Origin: Candidatus Limnocylindrales bacterium
GTDB taxonomy: Bacteria > Desulfobacterota > Binatia > UBA1149 > CAITLU01
Direction of reading: 5' to 3'
Length of the DNA stretch: 64,000 nt
NCBI GenBank assembly: GCA_035626395.1
Contig: DASPNR010000002.1
Span: forward strand, 405,019 to 469,018
Positions 1 through 8,243 of the stretch are shown piece by piece (position 1 is the stretch's first letter; the number at the start of each line of letters is the position of its first letter). The position numbers were made by a program, and so were the translations under genes. The notes below the pieces were generated by a model. It was not told the DNA's origin and ran no database searches. It saw only the letters and a program-made list of their open reading frames with translations.

Positions 1-117
1 CGCCCGGCCGGCTTTGGACGGCGTCGGGGCCGGCTCCGGCGCGGCGGGGGCTGCCCCTCCCACGCCCGAGCGCTGGCCGGCGCGCGCCGGCGTCACGTTC
101 CCGGACGCCGCGCTCAT
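1..117 (-). CDS. Partial Ala/Pro-rich ORF of unknown function, 5' end only
   Basis: Thirty-nine codons are open from an ATG at 117 to the window edge with no stop. The ATG overlaps the TGA of the upstream VWA gene in an ATGA arrangement, so translation is probably coupled to it. The visible N-terminus (MSAASGNVTPARAGQRSG and onward) is rich in Ala, Pro and Gly and has no signal peptide or recognisable domain; it looks like a disordered lead-in to a domain outside the window. Position suggests a third member of the AAA+/VWA operon. I do not recognise it. That it is a gene is inferred from the overlap and the open frame. Confidence 0.5.
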   Translation of the reverse strand, partial: MSAASGNVTPARAGQRSGVGGAAPAAPEPAPTPSKAGRA

Positions 118-1700
118 ACGACCTTCTTGCGCTTGGCCACGTGGTCGACGAGCACGAAACGGCCGAGCTGGTCGGGCGTGGTGTAGAAGGCCCGTCCCTT
201 GTTGATCGCCGTCATGCGCTGCACGAACGAGCGCAGCGGCGGGCTGTCGTCGAGCATGAACGTGTTGATGCGAACGCCGCGCCGCGTGACGCGTTCGACT
301 TCCTTGAGCGTTTCCACGGTCGCGCGCGTCGACAGGCCGCCGATGCTCATCGGCCACTCGCAGAACAGGCGGCCCTCGTGGAAGTAGGCGGTGGGTTGGC
401 CGTCGGTGATGACGATCATCTGTTGCGTGGCCGCCGGATGGCGCGAAAGCAGGTCGGCGCCCAGGCGCAGCCCGTCCTGCAGGTTGGTGAACGGGTCGCC
501 CATGTTCCAGGTGACCTCGGCCAGATCGGCGGGCCGCAGCTCGACCGCGCGCGTGTAGAAGCCGACCAGGCCGAAGTAGTCGCGCGGGAAGCGCGTGCGC
601 ATCAGCGTTTCCATCGCCAGCGCGACCTTCTTGGCCGCGGCGAAGCGTCCTTCCCAGCTCATCGACCAGCTCATGTCGAGCAGCAGCACGGTGGCGGTGC
701 GCGTCAGGCGGTGGCTTTCCTTGACGTGGACGTCGGCCGCCTGCACGGCAACCGGCGTGCCGGTGCCGCGGGACAGCGCCGCACGGACGGTGGCGGCCAC
801 GTCCAGGACGAAAGGATCGCCGAACTCGTACGGCTTCGCGTCCTCGGTGTGCATCTCGCTGGCGCCGCGCTTGCGCGTGTCGTGGCGGCCCGAGGCGTCG
901 GCGAGCAGATCGTGCAGGATTTCGCGCAGCGCGATCTGCCCCAGACGCCGCGCGCCCTTGGGCGAGAGAACGTAGCGGCCGCCCTTGGTCACGACATAGC
1001 CAGCGTCGGTCAGCGCGCGGGCGAGCTGCTGGAGGCGCAGGATCTGCTCGGCGATCTCCTGGCCGAGCATCTCGCGCACCGCATCGGGATCGATCGAATC
1101 GAAGTCGCGCTCGAGCAGCGCGCGCTCCAGCTCGCGCAGGCGCTCGTAGAACTCGAGCATCTCCAGGGTCTGCTCGAAGTCGAGGCTGTCGGGGCCATGG
1201 AACTGATCGCGGTAGCGGCGCTGGAAGCGCTCGACCCGCCGGATGTCGTCGCCGCGCTCGGAGAGGTCCTCGAACGCCGCGCGCGCGTCGCGGTCGTCGA
1301 AGGGCCAACGCGACATCTGCATGAGCGCCTCTTCGAGGATGCGCGAGAGGCCCTCCAGGTCCTGCTGGCGCCGGCGCTTCTTCTCGCCCGGCGGCATCCG
1401 CTCGGTCGCCTCCTGCTCCATCCCGGTGATCTCGTCGAGATCGTTCCACGGCTGCGCCAGCGATCGCTCCAGGTTGTACTTGTTGTGGAACTCCTCGATC
1501 GCCTCGCGCACCTTGGCCGCCAGCTCGTCGATGCCGGCGACCTCGAACTCCTCTCCGGCCATTCCTTCGCGCAGCAGACGGTCGAAGGCCTCGGCGAGGT
1601 CGTCGCTGTAGCCGAGATGCTCGGCGAGGCGGTCGAAGACCGCATCCGGATCGAGACGGACGCGCTGGGTGCCGTCCCAGATGGTGTAGCGCAGCCGCAT
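114..1700 (-). CDS. VWA-domain protein, BchD/CoxE-like partner of a MoxR-type ATPase
   Basis: A 528-residue protein. The first 300 residues are mostly charged and helical. The C-terminal third is a von Willebrand A domain with a complete MIDAS metal site: DMSWS at 342-346, the Thr of PFTNL near 405 and the Asp of ITDGQPT near 433. VWA proteins of this class act with the AAA+ ATPase encoded beside them, as in magnesium chelatase BchI/BchD and MoxR systems, to remodel or metallate a target. The start (MRLRYTIW) was chosen because it follows the ATPase stop by five bases; the same frame is open further upstream but only as antisense-like Arg-rich sequence. There is no chlorophyll gene context, so a pigment role is not supported and the target is unknown. 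Confidence 0.85.
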   Translation of the reverse strand: MRLRYTIWDGTQRVRLDPDAVFDRLAEHLGYSDDLAEAFDRLLREGMAGEEFEVAGIDELAAKVREAIEEFHNKYNLERSLAQPWNDLDEITGMEQEATERMPPGEKKRRRQQDLEGLSRILEEALMQMSRWPFDDRDARAAFEDLSERGDDIRRVERFQRRYRDQFHGPDSLDFEQTLEMLEFYERLRELERALLERDFDSIDPDAVREMLGQEIAEQILRLQQLARALTDAGYVVTKGGRYVLSPKGARRLGQIALREILHDLLADASGRHDTRKRGASEMHTEDAKPYEFGDPFVLDVAATVRAALSRGTGTPVAVQAADVHVKESHRLTRTATVLLLDMSWSMSWEGRFAAAKKVALAMETLMRTRFPRDYFGLVGFYTRAVELRPADLAEVTWNMGDPFTNLQDGLRLGADLLSRHPAATQQMIVITDGQPTAYFHEGRLFCEWPMSIGGLSTRATVETLKEVERVTRRGVRINTFMLDDSPPLRSFVQRMTAINKGRAFYTTPDQLGRFVLVDHVAKRKKVV

Positions 1701-1705
1701 CGAGG

Positions 1706-3112
1706 CTAGGCCGCGTAGGAGAGGCGCCCTCCCTGGCGCTCTCGGTTGAGCTTCTTGAGAAGATGCAGCCCCTCGAACACGAACTCGATGGCCGCCGCGG
1801 TCAGCCCCGGGCTCTCGAAGGGGCCGAGATGCTCGATGACTTCGCGAAGGCCGGGAATCGAGGAGAGGCCTTCGAGGTAGTCGGCGGCCGGCATGCTGTC
1901 GGAGACGGCCACGCCCCAACCCTGCCCCATGTACTCGAGCACGGGCTGGAGCTGCGCCACGCTCAGGCGCGAATCGAAGACCGTCTTGACCGCCACCGAC
2001 AGCAGACGATCGACGACCGCGGCCTCCTTGGCGGAGTCCAGACCGTATTCGAGTTCGAGCTTGCCGTTGGTGGAGGCGAAGAGCGCGTGCAGGTCGCTGA
2101 TGCGCGGGACGATCTCGCTCTCGCCGCAGCGGACCGCGCGCTTTTCGGCGTTGGCCAAAATCGTCTCGTAGTTGTTGATGCTCACGCGCACGCTCACGCC
2201 CGAAGACTGGTTCACCTCGGGCGCCTTGCGCGCTTCCATCGTCATGCGCGCGATGACTTCCTTCATGAAGTCGGGGACGCGCACGGGCCGGCCGCTGCGA
2301 TCGGAGCCGGCCACCTCCTGTTCCATGATCGCGATCTCTTCGGCGACGGTGCGCGGGTAGTGCGTCCGGATCTGGACGTCGAAGCGGTCCTTGAGCGGCG
2401 TGACGATGCGGCCGCGGCTGGTGTAGTCCTCGGGATTGGCGGTGGCCACGACCACGACGTCCAGCGGCAGCCGGATCTTGTGCCCCTTGATCTGCAGGTC
2501 GCGCTCTTCCATCAGGTTGAACAGGCCCACCTGCACCTTCTCGGTCAGGTCGGGCAGCTCGTTGATGGCGAAGATGCCACGGTGGGTGCGCGCGATGATG
2601 CCGAAGTGAATCGCCTCCTCGTCGGACAGGTAGCGGCCCTCGGCGATCTTGATCGGATCGATCTCGCCGATGAGGTCGGCAACCGTCACGTCGGGCGTCG
2701 CCAGCTTCTCGCCGTAGCGCGCATCGCGCGCGATCCAGACCACGGGCAGTTCGCCGCCCTCGGCGGCGGCGCGGCGCCGGCACACGGCGCACACCGGAGC
2801 GAAAGGATCATCGTGAATCTCGCAGCCGGCGATGGCGGGAACCTGCTCGTCGAGCAGGTTGATGAGGGCGCGAATCAGACGGGTCTTGGCCTGACCGCGC
2901 TCTCCGAGCAGCACCATGTGATGGCCCGACAGAACCGCGTTCTCGATCTCGGGGATGACCGTCTCTTCGTAGCCGACGATGCCGCCGAAGACCGCGCGCG
3001 CGCCCTCTTCGCTTGCCAGCAGCGCCAGGAGGTTCTCGCGCATCTCGTCGCGAACGCTGCGCGTCCGGTAGCCGCTGGCCTGGAGCTCGGCGAGGGTGGC
3101 AGGGCGCTGCAT
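1706..3112 (-). CDS. MoxR/BchI-like AAA+ ATPase
   Basis: A 468-residue AAA+ ATPase related to the magnesium chelatase I subunit and MoxR proteins. Visible motifs: Walker A GERGQAKT at 70-77, Walker B IFAINELPDL at about 180-189, sensor-1 ATANPED at about 223, and LKDRFD downstream. Between Walker A and Walker B sits an insertion with three cysteines (C97, then CAVC at 108-111), which could bind a metal. It is followed five bases later by the VWA gene, so the pair is a two-component ATPase/VWA machine. The family is often annotated as magnesium chelatase or as a sporulation-linked ATPase; the substrate cannot be told from sequence. It is preceded by 63 non-coding bases after the sigma-factor gene. 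Confidence 0.85.
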   Translation of the reverse strand: MQRPATLAELQASGYRTRSVRDEMRENLLALLASEEGARAVFGGIVGYEETVIPEIENAVLSGHHMVLLGERGQAKTRLIRALINLLDEQVPAIAGCEIHDDPFAPVCAVCRRRAAAEGGELPVVWIARDARYGEKLATPDVTVADLIGEIDPIKIAEGRYLSDEEAIHFGIIARTHRGIFAINELPDLTEKVQVGLFNLMEERDLQIKGHKIRLPLDVVVVATANPEDYTSRGRIVTPLKDRFDVQIRTHYPRTVAEEIAIMEQEVAGSDRSGRPVRVPDFMKEVIARMTMEARKAPEVNQSSGVSVRVSINNYETILANAEKRAVRCGESEIVPRISDLHALFASTNGKLELEYGLDSAKEAAVVDRLLSVAVKTVFDSRLSVAQLQPVLEYMGQGWGVAVSDSMPAADYLEGLSSIPGLREVIEHLGPFESPGLTAAAIEFVFEGLHLLKKLNRERQGGRLSYAA

Positions 3113-3175
3113 CGGGGCGGACTATAGGCGCGGCCCCGGGCACCGGCAACGAGGCTGGTGCGCAGGCGGAGGGCC

Positions 3176-3916
3176 TCAGATCGAATCCACGATCAGCCGC
3201 ATCATCTCCTTGTGCCAGCGACCGAGTGGAGCGCTGCGCCTCTCCCGGACCAGATCCAGTCGCGCGTCCACGTCACGGGCGGAATGCTGCAGCGGATCAC
3301 CGGCGCCGGCGCCGAAGAAGCGATCGAGCTCGACGCACTGGTGACAGGCGCCCTTCCTGGCCACCAGCGCGCAGGACTCGGAGTAGATGGCCGTCAGGCG
3401 CGCCCGTGCCGACTGGATCCAGCCCTTGGCCTGCCCGAACGTCGCCCCCATCGCGTCGGCCACTTCCTCGACCGTGAAGCCGTACACCTCCTTCATCAGC
3501 AGGGCCGCCGACTGCTCAGGGCCCACATTCTGCAGCGTGCAGGCGAAGCAGACCGTCAGATGCTCGACGGCGATCGAGCGCGTTTCCGGCGAGCCGTGGA
3601 GCGCGCGCGAGGATTCGATGAACGATGGCGTGTTCTCCGCGCGCTTTCGGCATTCCCCGAGCACCGACTCGTGCCGGGTCGCGTGGCGGCGGCGGTGGTC
3701 GATGCCGAGGTTGGTGGCAACGCGAAAGAGCCACGCGCGCAGCTCCGATGCCGTGCTCGGAACGTTCTCCGCTTCGAGCATGCGCACGGCGGCCTGCTGC
3801 GCGATCTCTTCGGCGACGTCCTCGCGCAGCACCAGCCGCGTCAGGTACGCCGTCAGCTCCGGGCGCGCCGCCTCGTAGGCGGCCGCCAGCGCCTCGGCTC
3901 GGCTCGGCTCGCTCAT
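3176..3916 (-). CDS. ECF-type sigma-70 family factor with C-terminal Cys motif
   Basis: A 246-residue protein. The N-terminal half has a sigma region-2 pattern (EIAQQAAVRMLE, then LRAWLFRVATNLGIDHRRR). Residues about 130-175 form a region-4 helix-turn-helix (PEQSAALLMKEVYGFTVEEVADAMG, quoted in parts: PEQSAALLMKEVYGF and TVEEVADAMG). A C-terminal extension follows with cysteines at 182, 191 and 194 (CALVARKGACHQC), which could bind a metal or sense redox. The ATG overlaps the TGA of the hydrolase gene by four bases, so the two are co-translated. No anti-sigma factor is adjacent; the Cys tail may replace one, as in the metal-sensing CorE-type sigma factors, though that parallel is only suggestive. 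Confidence 0.8.
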   Translation of the reverse strand: MSEPSRAEALAAAYEAARPELTAYLTRLVLREDVAEEIAQQAAVRMLEAENVPSTASELRAWLFRVATNLGIDHRRRHATRHESVLGECRKRAENTPSFIESSRALHGSPETRSIAVEHLTVCFACTLQNVGPEQSAALLMKEVYGFTVEEVADAMGATFGQAKGWIQSARARLTAIYSESCALVARKGACHQCVELDRFFGAGAGDPLQHSARDVDARLDLVRERRSAPLGRWHKEMMRLIVDSI

Positions 3917-4821
3917 GCGCACATCTCCACGATCCTGTCCTTGCCGCCCAGCCCGACCTCTTGCCACCACGCCACGAAATGCGCGAGGCATTCCTCGAAT
4001 GCCTCTTCCTGGAAGTAGTGCCCGGCGTTGGCGAGCACGTGCGTGCGATGGCGCGGGAAGACCGCCTCCAGCCGCTGGCGCTCGCTCGCCCGGAACGCGA
4101 TGTCGCCGTCCGGCCACAGCAGCAGCAGCGGCAGGTGACGCAGCCGCGCCAGGCCCGACTCCACCTCGCGCAGGAACGCGCTGCTGGCGCGGATCTCGCG
4201 CGGGAAGACGTGCGTGGGAAGACGCGACTGCGCGGTGGGAAAGGGGCCGCGATACGCGCGCATGACGCCGGCGGGAAGCCTGCCGCGCCGCAGTCCCATG
4301 GGAATCATGACGTTGACGAAGAAATTGAAGTTGCGGATGAGCCAGCCACCGAACGGCCCGCCCATGAAGCTCGAGAAGCGCTCGAAGTGCGGGTCGCCGT
4401 CGATCGGCCATGCCCACGTGTTGCCGAGCACGAGCGCATGGAAGCGATCGGGCATGCGCGAGGCCGCGCCCAGGCCGATGGGGCCGCCCCAATCGTGCGC
4501 GAACAGCGTCAACTCGCGGAGCTCGAGCCGTTGCACCAGCTTCTCAACGACGGCGCTGTGGCTGGCGGGGCGGAAGTCGTAGCCGGCCGCGGCGCGCGAC
4601 AGGCCGAAGCCGGGATAGTCCAGCGCAATGCAGCGAAAGCTTCCGCGCAGCTCGCGGACCAGCCTCCGGTACACGAAGGACCACGTCGGGTTGCCGTGCA
4701 GGAACAGGATGGCCGGCCCCTCCCCTTCATCGACGTAGTGGACGACGTGGCCGTCCAGCGGGACGAAACGGCTGAGGAAGGGATAGTCGCGGCGGTCCAG
4801 CCATGAAGGATCGTCGTTCAT
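3913..4821 (-). CDS. Alpha/beta hydrolase, haloalkane dehalogenase family
   Basis: A 302-residue alpha/beta hydrolase. The oxyanion segment is LHGNPTWSFVYRRL (41-54), the nucleophile elbow HDWGGP puts Asp110 beside Trp111, the acid is probably Asp240 (WPDGD), and His268 lies in ANAGHYFQEEAFEE. An Asp nucleophile followed by Trp, plus the HGNPTWS motif, is typical of haloalkane dehalogenases, which hydrolyse carbon-halogen bonds to alcohols; epoxide hydrolases and fluoroacetate dehalogenases are near relatives. No signal peptide. The start MNDDPSWLD is preceded by GGAG eight bases upstream. It is coupled by ATGA overlap to the sigma factor, an unusual pairing. The true substrate is unknown. 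Confidence 0.82.
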   Translation of the reverse strand: MNDDPSWLDRRDYPFLSRFVPLDGHVVHYVDEGEGPAILFLHGNPTWSFVYRRLVRELRGSFRCIALDYPGFGLSRAAAGYDFRPASHSAVVEKLVQRLELRELTLFAHDWGGPIGLGAASRMPDRFHALVLGNTWAWPIDGDPHFERFSSFMGGPFGGWLIRNFNFFVNVMIPMGLRRGRLPAGVMRAYRGPFPTAQSRLPTHVFPREIRASSAFLREVESGLARLRHLPLLLLWPDGDIAFRASERQRLEAVFPRHRTHVLANAGHYFQEEAFEECLAHFVAWWQEVGLGGKDRIVEMCA

Positions 4822-4934
4822 GTTTCTTTCTCCACGCCGGGAGTCGGGTCTGGACGAACCGGTTGGCGTCATTCCAGAAACGACTCCTCGACCGTACAAC
4901 GATCGAACAGCGTGTTTCGGATGGGCCGGAGGAG

Positions 4935-4967
4935 AAAAAAGAGCGCGCGTGCCGATCGTGGCGCGCT
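4935..4967 (-). terminator. Rho-independent terminator after lapA
   Basis: Arms AGCGCGC (4942-4948) and GCGCGCT (4961-4967) form a 7-bp GC stem with a 12-base loop. On the minus strand it is followed directly by a T run from the six A residues at 4935-4940. It lies 27 bases past the lapA stop and so ends the hisC-to-lapA operon. This is the clearest intrinsic terminator in the window. Confidence 0.8.
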
Positions 4968-4993
4968 GCCGCGACTGGAGTGCCGGTCGAGGG

Positions 4994-5509
4994 CTACTGC
5001 GCCGGCGTGATGTCGGGCAGCGCCGGAATGTCCGCGTCGGCAGCGGCGGCGGCCGCTTCGGCCTGCGCCGCCAGCTCCTCGGCCCGCGCGCGATGGCGCG
5101 CCGCTTCGAGCTGCGCCTTGGTGGCTTCCTCTTCGGCGCGGTCCGCTCGGGTCTGTGCCGCCGCCAGCTCGACCTGCTTGGCCTCGAGCGCGGACCTGGC
5201 CTGATCGAGCTCGCTCGTGAGCCGCTCGACGTCGGCGCGCAGCTTGCCGTTGACCTTGGCCTGGCGCCGCACGGCAAAACGCAGTCTGGCGTGCTCGACG
5301 AACGTGCCGGTGCCGGCAATCAGCGCGCCGGCCACCAGCGCCGCCAGAAGCAGCAGCGCGAGCGGAATGTCGATGGCCGCGCCCTCGGGCCGCGGCATGA
5401 ACTGGAACGGCGGCAGATAGAAGAATTTGACCGGCGCCATGTTGACGCTGGCCAGAGCGATGCCGGCCACGATGAGGATGAGCAGCAGGATGGTGCGCAG
5501 GATCTTCAC
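4994..5509 (-). CDS. lapA: LapA-family inner-membrane protein with coiled-coil tail
   Basis: A 171-residue protein with two membrane segments (about 4-25 and 47-68) and the short VNMAPVKFFYLPP stretch between them that is typical of the LapA/YciS family. Residues 85-165 form a charged, Ala-rich coiled coil. In E. coli LapA works with LapB in controlling LpxC turnover and LPS assembly; no lapB is adjacent here. The start is GTG at 5509 and overlaps the HIT gene stop in a GTGA arrangement, so it is the last gene of the hisC-rpsA operon; the rpsA-ihfB-lapA neighbourhood is also found in proteobacteria. The function is inferred from family and context. Confidence 0.78.
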   Translation of the reverse strand: MKILRTILLLILIVAGIALASVNMAPVKFFYLPPFQFMPRPEGAAIDIPLALLLLAALVAGALIAGTGTFVEHARLRFAVRRQAKVNGKLRADVERLTSELDQARSALEAKQVELAAAQTRADRAEEEATKAQLEAARHRARAEELAAQAEAAAAAADADIPALPDITPAQ

Positions 5510-6003
5510 GCTTCCTCCGTAAAGAGCGGCAACAGACGCTCGTAGGTATCCTGCAGATGTTGCGGGATCACGCGCGTATCAGCGAGCATGGGCATGAAAT
5601 TCGTGTCGCCTTCCCACCGGGGAACGATGTGCCAGTGGAGGTGGTCGGCGATGCCGGCCCCACCGCAGCGGCCGAGATTCATTCCGATGTTGAAGCCGGC
5701 GGGCGAAAACGCCTTCTGGAGCACTCGCACCGAGCGCTGCAGGTCGGCGTGGACGGCGGCGGCGACCGCAGGCTCCAGCGCCGCGAAGTCTGCAGTGTGC
5801 GTTCGCGGGGCCACCATCAGATGCGCGTTGGCGTACGGATAGAGGTTCATCAGCACGCTCGAATGCTCGCCGACGCGGAGCACGAGGCCGCTTGCCCGCT
5901 CCTCCTGCGACACCAGCCTCGGCTTGTCACAGAAGATGCAGCCCGGCTTCGAGTCGCCCTTCTCGATGTACGACAGGCGCCAGGGCGCCCACAGAACACG
6001 CAC
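5506..6003 (-). CDS. HIT-family nucleotide hydrolase/phosphorylase
   Basis: A 165-residue HIT protein. The histidine triad is HLHWHIVP with His121, His123 and His125. N-terminal WAPWR and CIFC (Cys22, Cys25) match the Ap4A phosphorylase-like branch, where the Cys pair helps bind zinc. HIT proteins hydrolyse dinucleoside polyphosphates or nucleoside phosphoramidates in the cytoplasm; the exact substrate is not readable. The start is GTG at 6003, because the conserved LWAPWR block begins three residues later and no better start exists. The stop overlaps the lapA start. It follows the HU/IHF gene by 23 bases. Confidence 0.85.
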   Translation of the reverse strand: MRVLWAPWRLSYIEKGDSKPGCIFCDKPRLVSQEERASGLVLRVGEHSSVLMNLYPYANAHLMVAPRTHTADFAALEPAVAAAVHADLQRSVRVLQKAFSPAGFNIGMNLGRCGGAGIADHLHWHIVPRWEGDTNFMPMLADTRVIPQHLQDTYERLLPLFTEEA

Positions 6004-6026
6004 GCGTCAGCGCATCCGTCTCGACG

Positions 6027-6374
6027 TCAGGAGCGCACCGAGCTGAGGCCTGCCTCGGGAGCGGAAGCGGCCAGCTCGTTCTGCTCGTTCTCGTAGCCGT
6101 CGTCGACGCGCTGCTTGAGCTCCTTGCCGACCTTGAAGAACGGCACGCGCTTGGAGGCGACGGCGACCAGGTCTCCGGTCTTGGGATTGCGTCCCTCGCG
6201 CGCCTGTCGCTGCTTGACCACGAAGCTGCCGAAGCCGCGAATCTCGATGCGGTCTCCCTTGCAGAGCGCCTCGGTCATGCTTTCGAACACGGAGTTGACG
6301 ATGACTTCGGCATCGCGCCGCGAATAAGCGGGATACAGCCGGACAATCTCGTCGATCAGGTCTCTCTTGGTCAT
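6027..6374 (-). CDS. ihfB: HU/IHF-family DNA-binding protein, IHF-beta-like
   Basis: A 115-residue nucleoid protein. MTKRDLIDEIVRLYP is the IHF/HU N-terminal helix, GRNPKTGD is the tip of the DNA-bending arm (usually GRNPKTGE), and FFKVGKELKQRV is the C-terminal helix. About 20 extra residues (to SAPEAGLSSVRS) extend past the usual 95-residue length. It lies directly downstream of rpsA, the position of ihfB in gammaproteobacteria, so IHF-beta is a fair name, but the family does not separate cleanly and HU is possible. It would bend DNA and support recombination and promoter looping. Confidence 0.85.
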   Translation of the reverse strand: MTKRDLIDEIVRLYPAYSRRDAEVIVNSVFESMTEALCKGDRIEIRGFGSFVVKQRQAREGRNPKTGDLVAVASKRVPFFKVGKELKQRVDDGYENEQNELAASAPEAGLSSVRS

Positions 6375-6396
6375 CTGATCGGGCCCTCCAGCCGGC

Positions 6397-8148
6397 CTAC
6401 TCTCCCTTGCCGGTTTCCTCGCGACTACCGCGCCGCGCCAGCTTTTCTTGGATCATATCGCCCAAGGTGACGCTACCCCCGCGGCCACTGCCCGAGGCCT
6501 CCGAGGACATGTAGGCCCGCATCTCCTCCTTCTCGGCCGACTGCATCAGCGACCGGATGGACAGCGAGATGCGGCGCTCGCGGATATCGACCTGGGTCAC
6601 CTCGGCCTCGATCTGCTGGCCGGGCTGGAAGAGGTCGCGCGGGTTCTCGACCCGCTCGCGGCCGATCTGGGAAACGTGGACCAGGCCCTCGACGCCCTCC
6701 TCCAGCTCCACGAACACGCCGAAGTCGGCGATGTTGGTGACCTTGCCGTGGATGCGCGTGCCGACCGGATAGCGCTCGTTCATGCGGCGCCACGGGTCTT
6801 CGGTCAACTGCTTGAGGCCGAGCGAGAGGCGTTCGTTCGGGATGTCGATGCCGAGGACGACGCACTCGAGCTCGTCGCCCTTCTTCACCATCTCCGAAGG
6901 ATGATGGACCTTCTTGGTCCAGTGCATGTCGGAGATGTGCACCAGCCCGTCGATGCCTTCCTTGACGTTGACGAACACGCCGAAGTCGGTGACCGAGGTG
7001 ACCTTGCCCTTGACGCGCGTTCCCACCGGATGCTCGATCGGCAGCATCTCCCAGGGATTGGGCGTCACCTGCTTCAGGCCCAGCGAGATGCGCCGGTTCT
7101 CGGGATCCAGCGACAGCACGACCACGTCGACTTCGTCGCCGACGCTGAGCACCTGCGAAGGATGCGTGACGCGTTTGGTCCAGCTCATCTCCGAGACGTG
7201 CACGAGGCCCTCGATTCCGTCTTCGATTTCGACGAACGCGCCGTAGTCGGTCAGGCTGACGACCTTGCCGTGCACGCGGCTGCCCGGGAAGAGACGGTCG
7301 GCAACCGTCAGCCAAGGATCCTCGCTGAGCTGCTTGAGCCCGAGCGAGATGCGATGCGAGGTCGGGTCGTACTTGAGAACGACCACGCGGATGACTTCGC
7401 CCGGCTTGACGACTTTGGAAGGATGGCTGACGCGTCCCCAGCTCATGTCGGTGACGTGCAGCAGGCCGTCGATGCCGCCGAGGTCGACGAAGGCGCCGTA
7501 GTCGGTGACGTTCTTGACGGTGCCTTCGAGGATGACGCCTTCTTCGAGAACCTTGAGGGTCTCCGCGCGCATGACCTCCTGCTCCTTCTCGAGCAGGGCC
7601 TTGCGGGAGACGACGACGTTGCCGCGGGCGCGGTTGAACTTGAGAATGGAGAACTGGGTGGTCTCTCCGATGTAGCGATCCAGGCTGCGGGTGGGACGGG
7701 TATCGACATGGGAGCCGGGCAGAAACGCGAACACTCCCACATCCACTTTGAGGCCGCCCTTGACGCGGCCGACTACGGTGCCTGTGACCGAGCCGCCGGA
7801 ATTGTAGGCTTCCTCGATGGCCTTCCACACGACGTTCTGGCGGGCGCGCTGGAAGGACAGGTGCATCTCACCGCCGTCGCCGCCGGTGGACTCCACGTAG
7901 ACATCGACCTCCTGACCTTCCTTGACGAGCAGGTTGCCCTGGCGGTCCTGGAACTCCGAGATCGGGATCATCCCTTCGGACTTGTATCCGATGTCGACGG
8001 TGACCATCTCGTTGTCGATCGACACGATATGGCCTTTGACGATCTCGCCCTGCTGAACGGGACGGACCGAGGCTTCGAACATGTCTGAGAAGCTCTCCGA
8101 CGCTGCGTCGCGCTGGGTCATCTCATGCTGGGCCTTCTCCTGCTGCAT
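6397..8148 (-). CDS. rpsA: 30S ribosomal protein bS1, six S1 repeats
   Basis: About 583 residues. Six S1 RNA-binding repeats can be read in order, starting at VKGHIVSIDNEMVTVDIGYK, VTGTVVGRVKGGLKVDVG, LEGTVKNVTDYGAFVDLG, VHGKVVSLTDYGAFVEIE, VKGKVTSVTDFGVFVNVK and IHGKVTNIADFGVFVELE. The first two are divergent, as expected for the ribosome-binding end; the last four bind mRNA. The start was put at ATG 8148 (MQQEKAQHEM), with GGAGG 11 bases upstream; ATG 8121 is an equal alternative, and an in-frame ATG at 8223 lacks a ribosome site. It sits between cmk and the IHF/HU gene, a widely conserved order. Confidence 0.95.
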   Translation of the reverse strand: MQQEKAQHEMTQRDAASESFSDMFEASVRPVQQGEIVKGHIVSIDNEMVTVDIGYKSEGMIPISEFQDRQGNLLVKEGQEVDVYVESTGGDGGEMHLSFQRARQNVVWKAIEEAYNSGGSVTGTVVGRVKGGLKVDVGVFAFLPGSHVDTRPTRSLDRYIGETTQFSILKFNRARGNVVVSRKALLEKEQEVMRAETLKVLEEGVILEGTVKNVTDYGAFVDLGGIDGLLHVTDMSWGRVSHPSKVVKPGEVIRVVVLKYDPTSHRISLGLKQLSEDPWLTVADRLFPGSRVHGKVVSLTDYGAFVEIEDGIEGLVHVSEMSWTKRVTHPSQVLSVGDEVDVVVLSLDPENRRISLGLKQVTPNPWEMLPIEHPVGTRVKGKVTSVTDFGVFVNVKEGIDGLVHISDMHWTKKVHHPSEMVKKGDELECVVLGIDIPNERLSLGLKQLTEDPWRRMNERYPVGTRIHGKVTNIADFGVFVELEEGVEGLVHVSQIGRERVENPRDLFQPGQQIEAEVTQVDIRERRISLSIRSLMQSAEKEEMRAYMSSEASGSGRGGSVTLGDMIQEKLARRGSREETGKGE

Positions 8149-8243
8149 CAAAAAGGAATCCTCCGGTTGATTGACGCCCGAACGGGCAACCACCTGCATA
8201 ACGCGCTGCGGCTGCCAGTTCAAGGGAACGGCAGGATTTACGC

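Noticed and set aside
1706..3112. True magnesium chelatase for chlorophyll synthesis
   Set aside because: No bch, chl or cob genes are near, and the VWA partner lacks a BchD-type ATPase domain; MoxR-like is safer.
6448..8088. A 546-codon plus-strand frame with repeated HLGDVHQ-like blocks
   Set aside because: The apparent repeats come from the S1 repeats of rpsA read in antisense, not from a separate repeat protein.
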